From Actinernus sp. WN-2022 (Eukaryota > Cnidaria > Anthozoa > Actiniaria > Actinernidae), in assembly GCA_030867875.1 (NCBI GenBank), contig JAOWCC010000577.1, forward strand, positions 82,503,740-82,567,739: a stretch of DNA of 64,000 nucleotides, given 5' to 3'. The number at the start of each line of letters is the position of its first letter. The first letter of the stretch is position 1. Below the pieces are notes generated by a model. That model was not told the DNA's origin, did not search any database, and saw only the letters and a list, made by a program, of their open reading frames with translations. This document shows, piece by piece, positions 11,985 to 23,860 of the stretch. The translations under genes and the position numbers were made by a program.

Positions 11985-13358
11985 CAGGGTTTTCCTTCAC
12001 TGGCCAACAGGACCACTAACACAAGCACATCAGTGGTCCGCAAGATATTTCACTGGCCTCAAATAAAAATCGATTCTTCAAGCATTGACATGAAAGATTG
12101 TATGCAAAAACTTAACTTTACAAACTTTCGCCTCTCTTTCAACATCTTTTCCTTACCATCTTATTTTTTGACACCTTGAAGCACCTCTTAGACGATTTAG
12201 AGTGGTTTTATTATTGTTTTATACAGTATAAACTCAAATAATTTACCGACCTTGCGAAGACTTTGAATGTGTGATGTCCGGCCTCGCTTTCATGTCGTGA
12301 TTACGACTTCCGTTCCCAGGTCGGCTCTCTTCAAAGGATGTTTTCGTTTTAATCTATTAGGCTTGAACCTTTATTTATTCGCTTCACCAACGTCTCTAAA
12401 TTTCTTCATCGTGCAGCAGTGAGCTTCGACTGTGCTCTCATCGGTGAAAATAGTGTCGGCAAACTGTTATCGAGCAGCATTATAAACATTCGCGGGAACT
12501 GAAATGGCCGTGTTTACTTCTCAGACTAATTATTTTTTTCTTCCGATCATCGCCGCGCCGTTCGATTCCCTTCGAATTCTGTGATGGTAATTTGTTTTTA
12601 CTTTTGCAGAAGTTGGTTTTCAAAAAATATACACTTTTATGATTGAAATAAAGCCCAGCCACTTTGGCCTAATTCTCGAACGGCGCGGCCTATGATGAAG
12701 CAAACAATATTATAATTATCGGCCGTTTCTGTGGGTAATAATTTTGCTTTATCATCTAAATAGTCCTTCCAAAATATTCCTAAGATTAGTTCCTTTTGCT
12801 AGGTTTCGTGTTCAGTAAAATATACATTCGCGCTTTGCTCAGAGTTTGCAGGGTTCGCTCGGGTTCGCTCGTTTGCAGGGCAGGTTCGCTTGAGCGAACG
12901 CAAGCAAACCCAGCGAACCCGAGCGAATCCTGAAAAAGCGAACCCGAGCAAACCCTGCGTTCACTTTGCGTTCACTTTGCGTTCACTTTGCGTTCACTTT
13001 GCGTTCACTTTGCGTTCACTTTGCGTTCACTTTGCGTTCACTAAAGCGAACCTGAGCGAACATTTAACTGGAGGTAAGTTCTGGTCGGTACTGTACCAGT
13101 ATAAAGTTTATTGCAAATCGTTCCGTTGTTAGGCGATCTTGTGCCAATGAGGATTTAAGGCGAACATACTCAAGTTTCAATCAAAACTGAAGGACTGTCT
13201 ATCATGCAGTCCTTGTGAAATGAAGAAACGCGAAACAACATGATACATGCGTATAAATTTTACACTGTCCTCCCGGACTACCCACTGGCAGTTTTCAGTG
13301 GTCCCCCGTTACTTTTAGTGGTCTGGGGCCAGCGGACCACCGCTAAGATCGAACCCTG
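11985..13358. mobile_element. hAT-like DNA element, 1374 bp, CATGT duplication
   Basis: The element starts cagggtt and ends aaccctg, and CATGT flanks it on both sides (11980-11984 and 13359-13363). Removing it and one CATGT rejoins the LINE frame through M-K-K-T-W-E-G, so the boundaries are exact. Subterminal blocks of tcactggcc, ggacca and agtggtccg recur in both orientations. CAGGG ends are hAT-like; most hATs duplicate 8 bp, but 5-bp groups are known. No transposase is visible, so it is non-autonomous. It carries the GTTCGC cluster and an 11-bp tandem array. Confidence 0.8.
12957..13042 (+). repeat. Tandem array of an 11-bp unit
   Basis: The unit gcgttcacttt repeats eight times, all copies identical except the last. 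It follows a cluster of gttcgctcggg and gcgaacccgagc words at 12845-12955. Confidence 0.9.
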
Positions 13359-14105
13359 CATGTTTTTTTCATATTTGTAAAATGAGTATTGAAGTATTAA
13401 TAGAAGTGTTGCTTTTTGCTTATTTGTGTTAAGTTGCAAATTTTATTTCTGTATAATTTGTATTTATTGTCATTGCCGGATGCATATAATTTGTTTTTAA
13501 TCCTATCCCTTAGTTATCCATGGCTTAGAACGTTGTTTTGCTTTACGGTGCGAGATTGTCTTCATTGGTGCATGTTTATTAACGAGTTTATTGAACCTAT
13601 TGTAAAAAGATGAGAACAGCTTATCCACATCACTTGCTCCATTCAAAAGAATATCATTCCAATCTACTTGGGAGAGGTCGTTATTAAAACAAACGGCAGA
13701 GAACCCCGATAAATCATGCACTTTTGATTTTTTTACCTTTAGTTTATCCCTGGCTGATTTGGCTGATTTCATAATACGAAATTGGGAAAAGTGATAGCTA
13801 ATATCGGAAATTATGTTTCCACTAACTACGACTTGGTCAGGATTATTAACGAAGATATTATCAATAAGAGTGGCTGAGGTGTTATAAACACGTGTTGGTT
13901 TATCAACTGTAGGAATGAGATAACAGCTCTGGAGAGACAATAAGAAATCATGGCTGTGACGAGACGTCTCACTTTTTAGAAGATCTACGGTATATTGAAA
14001 TCACCCATGATAACAATAGATTTCCCAGAGGAGGCAAAGTTTTCAATTTTATTCTTCAAAATATGATTGAAAGCGCTATGGTGTGTTATGCTGTCTATAG
14101 ACAAT

Positions 14106-14368
14106 GCCGCAAATTAGGTTTTTTACAATTTTCTGATGGTAGTCATTCGATTTTTCGAGTCAGCCCTAATTTAATTTTCTTTTTTCTCATTTTGACATTC
14201 CTACATTTTTCTTCTTTCTTCGGTATTTCAAGTTGACTTCAGGGCAACAGTGTTCGCTTGGTAAATAAATCTCCACACCCAATTCTATTTATGATTGTTC
14301 TAATCAGTTCCAGTTTCCAATGGGCTCCTGTGTACGGTAATCTGATTGGTTACTGGCACCAAACAGCA

Positions 14369-14399
<31 letters not shown>

Positions 14400-15412
14400 A
14401 AAAAACACTTGCGATTTCTGACTTGTACCGGCCAAAGGCCTGGCCCGAGTAATAACAGATTTTTCTGAATATTTTGAGCTAGAGGAAACTATTTTCAATC
14501 TCATAAAATATTTTAGACCACTGGCATAATCTGTTGTAACGCTTATTAAGGGGGAATTTCACCAAAAAAGAGGAATTCCTTATGACGTCACAAAAACATT
14601 CTAAAATAACACACACAAAAACATGAAGTTTCATTTTGTTTACCAACTCGCCAACATTTGTTCAAATTCAGACTATAAGTAAAGAAATGGTGTGATTTTA
14701 ATCATTTGGTCATGCTCAACGGTGCTGCTTTTGTCATTCTTTGTGCCCGTTCCGTGACTGCCTTGTTTTCTAGGTAGTGTGGACAGTTTTTAAGAGAAAA
14801 GGACATTAAAACAAAATCAACAACGATGTCTGTTCAACTGGAAAACCTGTTTCGACAGTTTCAAACTCTGCTTCCTCTGTATACCATATATTTTAGGTCA
14901 TGAACTGAGACAATTACCATTCAAGAACATATCAAGAACTTTCATGAACAGTTTATGTTCATGAAATCATGAATATATTTTCGCTGGGGCTGCTTCCTCT
15001 GTATAACATTACAAATTCGCTGCTCACACTCTGCTCACCCTCAAAAATCGAGATAGATCATCTGTGGGTTACGAATTCTGGGAAACTAATTTGATTGGTT
15101 GGTATATCATAAATTATTCATTACGTATCGCATTTCTTGTTCTTTGATTGGCTAAACGAACATGTTTATTATCTTTAACCTTACATAATTATCACTGAAA
15201 ACGTGATAATGAGCTAATCAGGGATGTCAGTAAAAGCCGGCGACTGGCGAACTCCAGAGACTAATCTGGTTATTTTTGCTTTACTTTATATAACCAGAGA
15301 AAGTAAGAATCTATATGTTAAAAAGAGTATGAAAAAGGAAGATTTTGAAGTTGTTTCTTGGCTAGTTTACAGAATATGCCAGTTATGTGAAAACTTAGTG
15401 AAAACGAATGTT
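14106..15412. other. Gene-free stretch with a CA microsatellite
   Basis: It holds a (CA)n tract followed by an A run at 14370-14404. At 14553-14645 is an inverted relative of 1262-1370. No coding exon was found. Confidence 0.5.
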
Positions 15413-15607
15413 TCAGTCTGTTCTTGGGAAACAGCTATACTTATAACAATCAATATGAGGTTGTAGAGGAATAAAAGTATGTTTGCGGAGGTTTCTAGAT
15501 CTCTTAGTATGTTGAACGAGTTCAGATGGCAATTCGATTGCAATCTGGTTATTGATAATTTTATAGAAAATTTTAAGCCTGCTTATAGCTCTACGTGACT
15601 GTTCCAT
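15413..15607 (-). pseudogene. LINE reverse transcriptase C-terminal fragment
   Basis: The 64-codon frame resembles the RT C-terminal tail of CR1/L2-type elements: RRAISRLKIFYKIINNQ, then a basic R-x-x-R stretch, then YKYSCFPRTD. It is cut off on both sides. Confidence 0.6.
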
Positions 15608-15626
15608 CCTAGATCCTGAAGGAGGG

Positions 15627-15735
15627 CCGTGACACTTGAGGGTTTGTTAACAATAGAAGAATGCCTATCTGCATTAAAAAAGTTCAAGAGCAACAAAACT
15701 CCAGGGTCGGACGGACTCCCTGCGGAATTTTATCT
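15627..15735 (+). pseudogene. Reverse transcriptase fragment, L1/Tx1-like
   Basis: One frame reads LTIEECLSALKKFKSNKTPG followed by SDGLPAEFY, the opening motif of non-LTR reverse transcriptases of the L1/Tx1 type. The frame breaks soon afterwards. It is on the opposite strand to its LINE neighbour and is of a different lineage. Confidence 0.65.
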
Positions 15736-15910
15736 GTCATAAGTTCTGGTGACAAATCGGGCATCTCTTTGGATTTTTTTGAAGACCTTTTATCAAGCAT
15801 AATTTCCATTCTATCACCCGGCGATCACAATCCGGGAGCTACCTTGATGCTGAAGGTTAATACGATATATATCTCACAAAATCCTGATACAAATATTACT
15901 GCCAAATACA

Positions 15911-17084
15911 TCAGAGAAACGACTTAGGATGATAAACTAGGGCGTAAAGAATGTTGGCGGGGTATAGGTGGATGGGATCTGCATATATGAACATTTGGGG
16001 ATTCACCTTATAGAAGAGCTTTGTCAATTCAACTTGAAAGCTAGGTTGTAGAAAACACTGCTCCCGTGGTCTGCAGTTAGCTAGAATAATTAACAGTAAG
16101 AATGTAGTATGATGTTGTTTGAAAATGTTTGAATTTGGAGTGATTCTCAATAGGAAGTTTCATACCTTGGCAAAATTATTATTCACTCACTTTGGGATCG
16201 TGGCGGGGTATTCTATAATCGTTTCACACTTGCGTTTCTTTACAGAAAAAAAATAGTAAAAATTGCTTCATTATATAAAAGTACCCATACAGGTATGCGA
16301 AATCTGACTTCATACTGTCATGCTCCAGAAGTAGTTACTTACTCAAGGTTTTGATAAATTTGAATTGAATTTGTAATGAGAAACCTGAAAAACAATGCTA
16401 ACTTATTGAGAGAAGGAATTAAAAAATCCAGCCTTGTCCCCAATGTCCTCTCGGTTAGATCCAATATGGCCACCATCTTGGATCTGACAGAGGGCCCCAG
16501 AGACCTTAAGACCACAGGGAGCCCATAATCCACCTACAGACACCACACATGTACACCAAAATGAAGAGGAATATTTTTAATGATTCGTTTTGAGCCTCCC
16601 AACTACAGAGTAAGCGTGATACCATGACGCTTAGCAAACACCGATAGTGACTTATGTAACAAAGTTTAATATATATCCAGTTCAGTTATGGATTAATATT
16701 CTCTAGTCTGCACAGGTCGAACTGAGACGAGAGGTCGTGCAAACGACCTTTAATATTTTTTTGTTGTTGTTGTGCTAGTGCACTCGTGTTCTGACTCGTG
16801 TGGAGTTTTAGATCAGATCCTTTCATTTTTGGGCTTCCTGTATTATCCTAGGGTACCCTCACTTACTTGAAGTCGCTCGTGTTTACTCATGTTCTGACTC
16901 GTGTGGAGTTTTAGATCAGATCGACTGGTTGTGCATACTTTTGCATCTGATTGTGCGTTTTGTAAAGTGCCAAACACGCAGTTTATGAGATCTTCAATGT
17001 TTTACACCTTTTCAAAAGATAGCCGGACTTCAGGCTGCATGCAGCCTCTAGTTAATTATATTATTTCTTTTCTTTTTGTTTCAG
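15911..17084. other. Degenerate repeat stretch upstream of the zinc-finger exon
   Basis: The part 16426-16500 carries a decayed relative of the MITE ends seen at 26010-26752 (cctctcggttagatccaa with catcttggatctgac nearby). A 37-bp sequence starting ctcgtgttctgactcgtg is repeated at 16783-16819 and 16886-16922. The final bases are a pyrimidine tract ending in TTTCAG, the acceptor of the next exon. Confidence 0.5.
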
Positions 17085-18536
17085 TGCTCTAAGGTCAAGG
17101 ATTCTGATGTACCCTTAGTACCATGTTGTCTTCTAAAAAATGAGGATTCACAGGCTAATGAAATGGTTAATTTGTCGCAAGCTGATGAACGCGTAACAAT
17201 ATCCATGTGCAGTGGGCGAGTAAGTTCATCTAGTGCCCTTGATATCCATAGTGAACCGAAGACTGCTGAAAAACACTACATGTGCAACAAGTGTGGAAAG
17301 ACATTCAGTAAGGCCAGATATCTTTTAAAACACAATCGGGTACATTCTGGGGAGAAACCTTACAAATGTGCAAAGTGTAGTAAAGCATTTACTCACTTAA
17401 CTTCTCTTAAATTACACAATCAAACACATGCTGGTGAAAAAGCCTACAAGTGCAGTAAGTGTCCGAAAAGATTCAGTAGAGCCCAAAATCTTGCATTACA
17501 CAATCGGGTGCATACTGGGGAAAAACCTTACAAGTGTGCAAAGTGCGGTAAGGCATTTGCTCAATCAAGTTATCTAACAACACACTATAGGGTACATACT
17601 GGTGAAAGACCTTACAAGTGTACTATATGTAGCAAGAGATTTCTGACATCCAGTAGCCTCATATGCCACAAAAGGATACATACCAATGAGAAACCCTTTC
17701 AGTGTTCTAATTGCAGCAAGGCTTTTAGAACAAGTTCTAGCTTTAAAATTCATCAGAGAATACATACTGGTGAAAAACCATATATGTGTGCCAATTGTAG
17801 TATGTCATTTGCCACATCAGTCGCCCTTAAAAGACACAATCGAACACATACGGGAGAAAAGCCATATCCATGTACCATGTGCCCTAATTCATTTGCTTCA
17901 TGTGGCGAGCTTTCATGCCACATTCGAACACATACTGGTGAAAAACCATACAAGTGTACAAACTGTGGTAAGGGATTTACTCACCGATGTACTCTCGTTA
18001 GCCATAATCGAATGCACACTGGTGAAAAACCATACTGTTGTACAAAGTGTGGTAAGACATTTTCTCGTTCAGGTTCACTTTTATCTCATAAGAGGACACA
18101 TACTGGTGAAAGACCTTATAAGTGTAGCAAATGTAGTAGTACTTTTGCTACTTCATCACAGTGTGCTGTCCATAATCGGATACATACTGGCAAAAAACCG
18201 TACAATTGTACCAGGTGTAGTAACAAATTTACTCAGCCAAGTACCCTTCAACAACACATGCGAACACATACTGGTGAAAAACCATACGTGTGTGTAGAAT
18301 GTGACAAGACATTTGCCTCATCTAGTACTCTGTGTAGCCACAAGAGGACACACACTGGCGAAAGACCACATAAGTGTGCAAAATGTGCTAAGGCATTTAC
18401 TACATCTTCACAACTCGTTAGCCACAACCGGGTACATAGTGGTTTGAAACCTTATAAGTGTGATAAATGCAGTAAAGCATTTGCTCAGTCTAATGGGTTA
18501 ACACGACACAGTAAAACACATACTGGTAAATGTTAA
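17085..18536 (+). CDS. C2H2 zinc-finger protein, 3' exon with 15 fingers
   Basis: An uninterrupted frame of about 480 codons encodes about 65 acidic or polar residues and then fifteen tandem C2H2 fingers up to the TAA at 18534-18536. Each finger has the C-x2-C-x12-H-x3-H pattern, and most are joined by the HTGEKP or HTGERP linker typical of DNA-binding arrays. Linkers 2 (HAGEKA), 5 (HTNEKP) and 14 (HSGLKP) deviate. No ATG opens the frame: it begins at a strong acceptor (pyrimidine tract, TTTCAG|TGC), so this is a terminal coding exon and the 5' exons lie upstream. The first internal ATG is at 17163. All 15 fingers keep their metal ligands, so the gene looks intact and is probably a nuclear transcriptional regulator. 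Its DNA target and orthologue cannot be named. Confidence 0.85.
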   Translation, partial: CSKVKDSDVPLVPCCLLKNEDSQANEMVNLSQADERVTISMCSGRVSSSSALDIHSEPKTAEKHYMCNKCGKTFSKARYLLKHNRVHSGEKPYKCAKCSKAFTHLTSLKLHNQTHAGEKAYKCSKCPKRFSRAQNLALHNRVHTGEKPYKCAKCGKAFAQSSYLTTHYRVHTGERPYKCTICSKRFLTSSSLICHKRIHTNEKPFQCSNCSKAFRTSSSFKIHQRIHTGEKPYMCANCSMSFATSVALKRHNRTHTGEKPYPCTMCPNSFASCGELSCHIRTHTGEKPYKCTNCGKGFTHRCTLVSHNRMHTGEKPYCCTKCGKTFSRSGSLLSHKRTHTGERPYKCSKCSSTFATSSQCAVHNRIHTGKKPYNCTRCSNKFTQPSTLQQHMRTHTGEKPYVCVECDKTFASSSTLCSHKRTHTGERPHKCAKCAKAFTTSSQLVSHNRVHSGLKPYKCDKCSKAFAQSNGLTRHSKTHTGKC

Positions 18537-18718
18537 GTACAAACAGGTTGTATCGACAATTTGACTTCATAAAAGCATTATGCAATTCCATATGCTCGAG
18601 TTACAGGAGAAATATTTCTAATATTTCCGTGCTCTTGGCACTACAAGAGCATTTCACACTCTTGTGGGATTTAAACAGGAAGTTCAAGCGTAACAGAGAT
18701 CCCCAAACCCACCTAGTG

Positions 18719-18967
18719 AATAGGTATTTTGCAGCTAACAGTCGCATGCTGATATATCACTTCAATATGGAATGAATTTCGCCTGTGATCCCAAGGGAGA
18801 GGCTTCACTGGATGGCAAACAAACTTTAAAACGCTGTTTTAGAAAGATTGACAATCGATTGGTGTTACAAACACGTTTTGATAATAACACTACCAATTTC
18901 GTACAAGTGCCTTAATTTTTGCCATCCAGTACAACCACGTGATTGCCTAACTGCAAAAGGCCTATTC
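18719..18967 (+). mobile_element. AATAGGCC MITE, full copy
   Basis: The ends aataggtattttgcagctaa and the complement of aataggccttttgcagttag form about 30-bp terminal inverted repeats. The copy begins 180 bp after the zinc-finger stop codon. Siblings are at 30649-30912 (full) and at 7942, 29648, 46320, 48950 and 49244 (partial). Confidence 0.75.
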
Positions 18968-19264
18968 CTAATTGAAAGAGCATGAAGCTGTTCATAGTAT
19001 GCAGTTTCATAATTTTAGGACACTTTGTTCCAAAGTTATTGGCATATAAACCTTTGGAAAACGTGAAAACGAGGCTTAGGTAAGGCCATGGCCGACTTAT
19101 TTCATACAAAGCTCTCTAATTTGAAATCCTAATTACTCTATAACAGTGAAAGCTATGGGACTCAAATTTCACATAATTGCTTATATGTGCATGGCGTTTT
19201 GTCTGAGGTTGATTTTCTCGTGAAAAATAGCATTATTTCGTAGGAATAGGCCTGATGCATGACC

Positions 19265-19562
19265 AACAAACTATGGGAAAAAGCGTTTCGGCTACAAAGG
19301 AGCTTTTGTCTGGAATTCGTTACCTGAAGAGCTACGACTTTCCAAATCAATAACTAATTTTAGAAATAAGCTGAACAAATTACCCCACTGCTTCTTTGAT
19401 GCCCTGTAAATTGAGCATTTTATCCTTTTTATGTCATTTTATATCATAATATATTCTATATTCAAAATATTGTAATATTTTTATACACGGCTTTTATGGA
19501 AAACAGTGTTGTAATAGACTGATAGAACGACCGTGTTTAAATAAAATTTACTTACTTACTTA
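19265..19562 (+). pseudogene. LINE 3' end with ACTT-type tail
   Basis: One frame reads FGYKGAFVWNSLPEELRLS and FRNKLNK, the conserved last segment of CR1/L2-like reverse transcriptases. A short 3' UTR and a ttacttacttac microsatellite tail at 19545-19562 follow. It is a 5'-truncated retrocopy. Confidence 0.75.
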
Positions 19563-19929
19563 CAACACTATCACATTGTTACTCTAATTTCGACCATTGT
19601 CTTTGTATTCTCAGCGGAGAGGAAATGTGTCAAAGTTAGGCTTGGTGGTAATCACAAAAGCATGACATCATGCATATGGCCTATTAATAGCTTAAAATGT
19701 GACTTATTCTTCCCCATGGATGAGTTCAATTATAGATGGGAATTAGTTCCCGTGTTAACTTGTCTTTTTATTTGGCATATTTCCAATGAAACCAAACATG
19801 AATCGCTTATTTTGATGTCGTAACGATGACGTCATTGGTCACGTGATTTTAAGAGCATGCTCGTATCTCCCTCTCTTATAATGCCAGGCGGCTCAAACTT
19901 TGATATACACTGTACGTGCCCTGGTGGAA
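19563..19929. other. Gene-free stretch
   Basis: No coding or repeat structure could be assigned. A tgacgtcat-type CRE word occurs near 19829. Confidence 0.4.
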
Positions 19930-20130
19930 ATCCTGGACAGGATCCTAATAGGAACTTAAACAGGATCCTGTAGGTTCCTAATTAGGATTTTGTTTAGGAT
20001 CCTACTGGATTCTAACAGAATCTGCAGGATCCTGGTTAGGATCGTACAGGATATTGTTAGGATCCTAAAGTTCTTTTTAAGATCCTATTTAGGATCCTAC
20101 ATGATCTCGTTACAGGATCGTTGGTATGAT
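19930..20130. repeat. Degenerate array of the AGGATCCT palindrome
   Basis: The eight-base palindrome aggatcct and close variants (aggatcctg, ttaggatcc, caggatcctaa) recur about every 15-20 bp across 200 bp. It ends about 120 bp before the LTR retrotransposon. Confidence 0.75.
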
Positions 20131-20256
20131 TAACAATAAACGCCGCTCGTACTCTTTCACGGAAAGCTTCACGAAAGATCGGCATGTGTACTGTATATCC
20201 AGCAGAGTTCCTATGGTGGTTTAGTTTATTGGTTGCGACGTTTGCCTTACGAGTAG

Positions 20257-20570
20257 TGGTCCGAACAATACCGAAGGAACCGTATACAGACAGCGTTTTC
20301 AGTATTTATTATAATTAACAATCTGAAGCTGAAACAAAATAAGAATAATTACTGCAATAAAAGTGTCTGAAATTAAAACTAAGCAATAAACATGCAACTT
20401 ACATTGTTACGCATTGTCTGCAGACTTAATGAGTCTTAAAAACTGTTAAATGCATCAAGCTTCACGTAAAGCTGCTTCGCATAGCCAAAATGGCGGCTCT
20501 GCAGTCTTGTGGGCATCCGCCCCATAAGTCCGTGCGCGGGCTCGCACCAGTCAAGACAGTCACGGTAACA
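20257..20570 (-). repeat. 3' LTR of the BEL/Pao element (314 bp)
   Basis: It runs tggtccg...ggtaaca (TG...CA) and is repeated at 25772-26856. Relative to the other LTR it lacks 20 bp after aaatgcatcaa. Confidence 0.93.
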
Positions 20571-20612
20571 TTCCCCCCGCAATGGGAGAATTCCCATTCA
20601 CAACTGTCCAAA

Positions 20613-21747
20613 TCATTCAGCTGGATGAATAACACAAATCCTTGTGATGGGACGCTTGTACTCTCCAGTGGCGGTACGCACGTTTACATTTCTTACCAAT
20701 CCATCTGGACCAGGAAATACTTCGGTGATTCTGCCTACGTGCCACTTTCCTCTTACTGCGTTGGGTTCTCCTACTATAACGTAGTCGTCGACTCTTACAT
20801 TTCTTCTCGGTGTTCTCCACTTCTTTCTTGGAACAAGCTGTGGAAGTGCATCACGGGACCACCTTTTCCAAAAGGCGTCAACTATTTTCTGACAAAATTC
20901 GAACCGATGACGTAGATTTCTTGTCTCACGGAAAGGACCTTGTGGTACCTTACTGGTTGCTCTTCCTGACAGGATATCGTTGGGACATAAATAATGTCCA
21001 TCATCTGGATCCCTCGGGATTCTTCGTATCGGCCTTTGATTCACTAAATTGGCAGCCTCTAGCAGACATGTATACAGCTCAAAGGGTGCGAAGACTGCTT
21101 CACCAATAGCTTTCTTCAATGCTGAATTGACGCTCTTCACCATCGCTTCGGCGCATCCATTCTGATGTGGCGCAAGCGGTGTTGTAAACTGCCATTTCAT
21201 ACCTCTCAGCACAATACACTTTTATCTGATTGACGTCTCATCCTTCGATCAACTCCCGTTCCGCTCCAACCATTTGTGAACCGTTATTGACATAAGTAGT
21301 TGGGGGTAACCACGGTAGGAGAAAAATCCCCGTAAAACTTGCAGAAGTTCCATAGTGCTGGCGTCTACTACTAGCTCGCAGTGGATTGCTCGGGTGTTTA
21401 AACATGTAAATATTACCCCATAGTACTTGGCCGTTTTGTTCCGTCCTACTTCAACTTTGACTGGACCGAAATAATCACACGCGGTGTAAAAAAAAAACGG
21501 TGGTGTACACGGCTTCAGACGGAAATCCGGCAAGACTGCCATTAGTTGCGTTTCAGCTTTGGCTTCTATCTCTCGGCAAACTGCATCGGAACTTGACAGC
21601 CTTAGCAACATTGTGAACTTTCACAATCCAGTATTTGCTTCTCGTTTTTGCAGCAGTGGTAGCTACACCTGAGTGACCTTTCTGATGTGCTTTTTGCACA
21701 ATAAGAGTTGATATTCGATGACGATAAGGTAAAAGCGCAGGATGCAC
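20613..21747 (-). pseudogene. BEL/Pao integrase, three broken frames
   Basis: Three minus-strand frames cover an integrase. At 21553-21747 an HHCC-like zinc region has KAHQKGHSG and then a disrupted C-x2-C. At 21249-21611 the core holds the first catalytic Asp in DYFGP. At 20613-21212 the third acidic residue sits in HQNGCAEAMVKS and a C-terminal DUF5641-type domain (GLVRNVNVRT) follows. Frames shift twice. The second catalytic position, normally D-N-G-S-Q, reads N-N-G-S-Q in the sequence, so the active site is damaged as well. Confidence 0.85.
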
Positions 21748-21822
21748 ATTACTTATACGACACTAGCGTTGGGTCCACACGACCACCTACTCGGATGATA
21801 CCTTTGTCATCTACAAATGGGG

Positions 21823-22830
21823 TTAACGTTTGGAAGTCCCCATTTTCCAGGCCTTGCTGTAGGTTTGACTGTGCTCGCTTAACCCTTCTGCACTTTGGAT
21901 CTCGGTTGCATTCAAAGGTCTTACATTCGGTTCTTTGGCTTGCCTGTTGGGACCATAGGTCACTTGAAAGTTCCTGCAGAACCTGATGACGTATGCTGTT
22001 ACTCGCAGAAGTCGTTTCGACGTCGAAAAATTATCTGGATTCATGACTGGCTGAACAACTGTAATGACACTTATCATCTTCACTTTCTTCCTTTCTTTCC
22101 TTACTTCATCCATATCTGGTACACCATGCTCCATGGGCCAACTCTCCTCTTGTGTCTGTAGAAATCCTGGACCATTAAGCGATCTACCATTCATTCCTTC
22201 TACTGGAATTCCCTTGGAAACGTCATCCGCAACATTCAACTCTGTGGGCCAATGGGACCATTCACTGGTCTCTGAACTGGACTGAATCTCACTAACACAA
22301 CATGACACAAACGGCTTATAACTCCTTGATGGCCCTTGTATCCAGGCAAGAACCACTCGGCTATCTGAAAAGAAACGCATTCTCTCAATATTCATGGTTG
22401 ATTCTTCCCTGATTGTCTTTGCAAGACGGCTTGCAATGACTGCAGCTTGTAGCTCAAGACGACGAATCGTAAGTTCCTTCAATGGAGCCACCCTAGACTT
22501 AGCAGCAACAAATCGTACACCGAATGTTCCTGACTTCAACCTCCACCTCATATAAGCGCAAGCTCCGAAAGCCATTTGAGATGCATCACAAAACATCATC
22601 AGTGAGGGGTTACCGGTAGCATCCGGGGGTGTAATGGAGCGTTCAAAGTGGATGCAGTTGAGTGCAGTCAGTTCCTCTAGAAGGCCTACCCATTTCTTCC
22701 GAACTCCCTGCGCCACCTCGTCATCCCAGCCCAGACCTATCTGCCATAACTCCTGCATTACTATCTTCGCCTTTATCAGAACAGCGGCACCTGCACCAAT
22801 TGGTTCAAACACAGCTGCTAATTTACTCAA
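21823..22830 (-). pseudogene. BEL/Pao A17/RNase H region
   Basis: A 335-codon frame opens with LSKLAAVFEPIGAGAAVLIK-type sequence (as MSKLAAVFEPIG), the Pao A17 connection domain. An RNase H-like domain follows: FCDASQMAFGACAY, then FFSDSRVVLAWIQG, then ELNVADDVSKG. It would degrade RNA in the RNA-DNA hybrid during reverse transcription. It is open here but separated by frameshifts from the RT and integrase. Confidence 0.85.
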
Positions 22831-23860
22831 GATGAGACGTTCGTTAGCGTCAAGGGGGCAGTTCTGTCTGGGTCGCTTACCGACAAGACTAAATCACCAA
22901 AATTGAACTTTATTCTAAATGAGAACTTATCTTCCTTTGGCATCCATAAGACTCCTAAGACCTTTTCTTCATCTGACTCTTTGATTCCCAGTGTTACTTC
23001 TTCCGTCTCATCTCCTTCATTAATAGAAGCATTAGACACCCACTTCTTTACGTGAAAACCACCTGCATCTAGCACTTCCTCAATATCAGACGTCAAGCTT
23101 CTAGCTTGTTCTACACTTCCGGTTGAGACACATGTCATCCATGTAAGTATTAATCATAATAGACTTAGCTGCATTAGGCTTGAGTTCCTCCTTCAGCTTT
23201 GCTGTCTTCTTCATTGCAGTGATAGCCATCGTTGGTGCTGGGCGATCTCCAAATGCGAGGACGGTCTTCACATACGTGTCTGGCTGTCGATCTGTCTCTC
23301 CGTTACGCCACAGAAATCTGTGAACATGCTGATCCACAAGGGGAACAGAAATCATGTGATACATTTTCTCAATGTCACCACAAACAGCAACAACATTCTC
23401 TCGGAATCGTAGTATAACTCCAAACAGGTTATTGTTAATGTCTGGCCCTTTATACCAGTAATCATTAAGCATATGACCATTGAACGACGCAGAGCTGTTA
23501 AAAACAATTCTGATCGGTGTACTCTTTTTCTCAGGGCGAACTACCGCATGGTGCGAAATGTAATGTACTGGGCCCTCCCATTCTTTGATCTCCTTTTCTG
23601 TTAACTTTTTTGAGAATTGCCTCCTCCATTTCCTGGATCTGCCTATTGTAGCTATCGGCATGTTCTGGCTGCTTTGCTAAGCGACGCTCTGTGGTTTCAA
23701 GCTTCTTGAAGACTTGTGAATAGTTGTTTGGTAAATTACTGGGGTCTTTCTTCCATGGGTAACTAATGACCCATCCCTTGTCCTGCAGTTGACATGACTC
23801 TTCAATCAGTTTTAATCCCTCTTTCTCTTCAGTGGACATTTTCAAGGGCTCACAGTGCAA
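22827..23860 (-). pseudogene. BEL/Pao reverse transcriptase
   Basis: Three overlapping minus-strand frames (23531-23860, 23101-23661 and 22827-23138) carry RT motifs in order: HYISHHAVVRP, RIVFNSSASF, GDIEKMYHMI, FGDRPAP, and the catalytic YMDD. The frame changes after YMDDM, inside the palm domain, and again near 23600, so no intact polymerase is encoded. Confidence 0.88.

Larger units (their letters stand above)
9295..14105 (-). pseudogene. 5'-truncated CR1/L2-like LINE, interrupted twice
   Basis: Read on the minus strand, pieces occur in the order expected of an endonuclease-reverse transcriptase LINE. First is the end of an APE endonuclease (IVIMGDFN near 14010, TLIDNIFVN near 13870). 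A linker follows (KPWITKG, 13510), then the TWEG/LLNRK region near 11975 and the RT start with NNYRP near 11500. Next are FIDLKKAFDIVDH near 10400, the C-terminal YLTYGLTVWG near 9730 and IGAKLWNEIP near 9380. Frameshifts and stops are scattered throughout. Two later insertions split it, at about 10582-11486 and exactly at 11985-13358. The 5' part, including most of the endonuclease, is absent, as is usual for LINE copies. It is not functional. Confidence 0.85.

Noticed and set aside
12890..13132. Short protein with repeated LRSLCVHFAFT units
   Set aside because: Direct translation of the 11-bp tandem array within a transposon.
17686..18297. 203-codon ORF overlapping the zinc fingers in another frame
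   Set aside because: Periodic low-complexity sequence caused by the repeated finger code on the same DNA.
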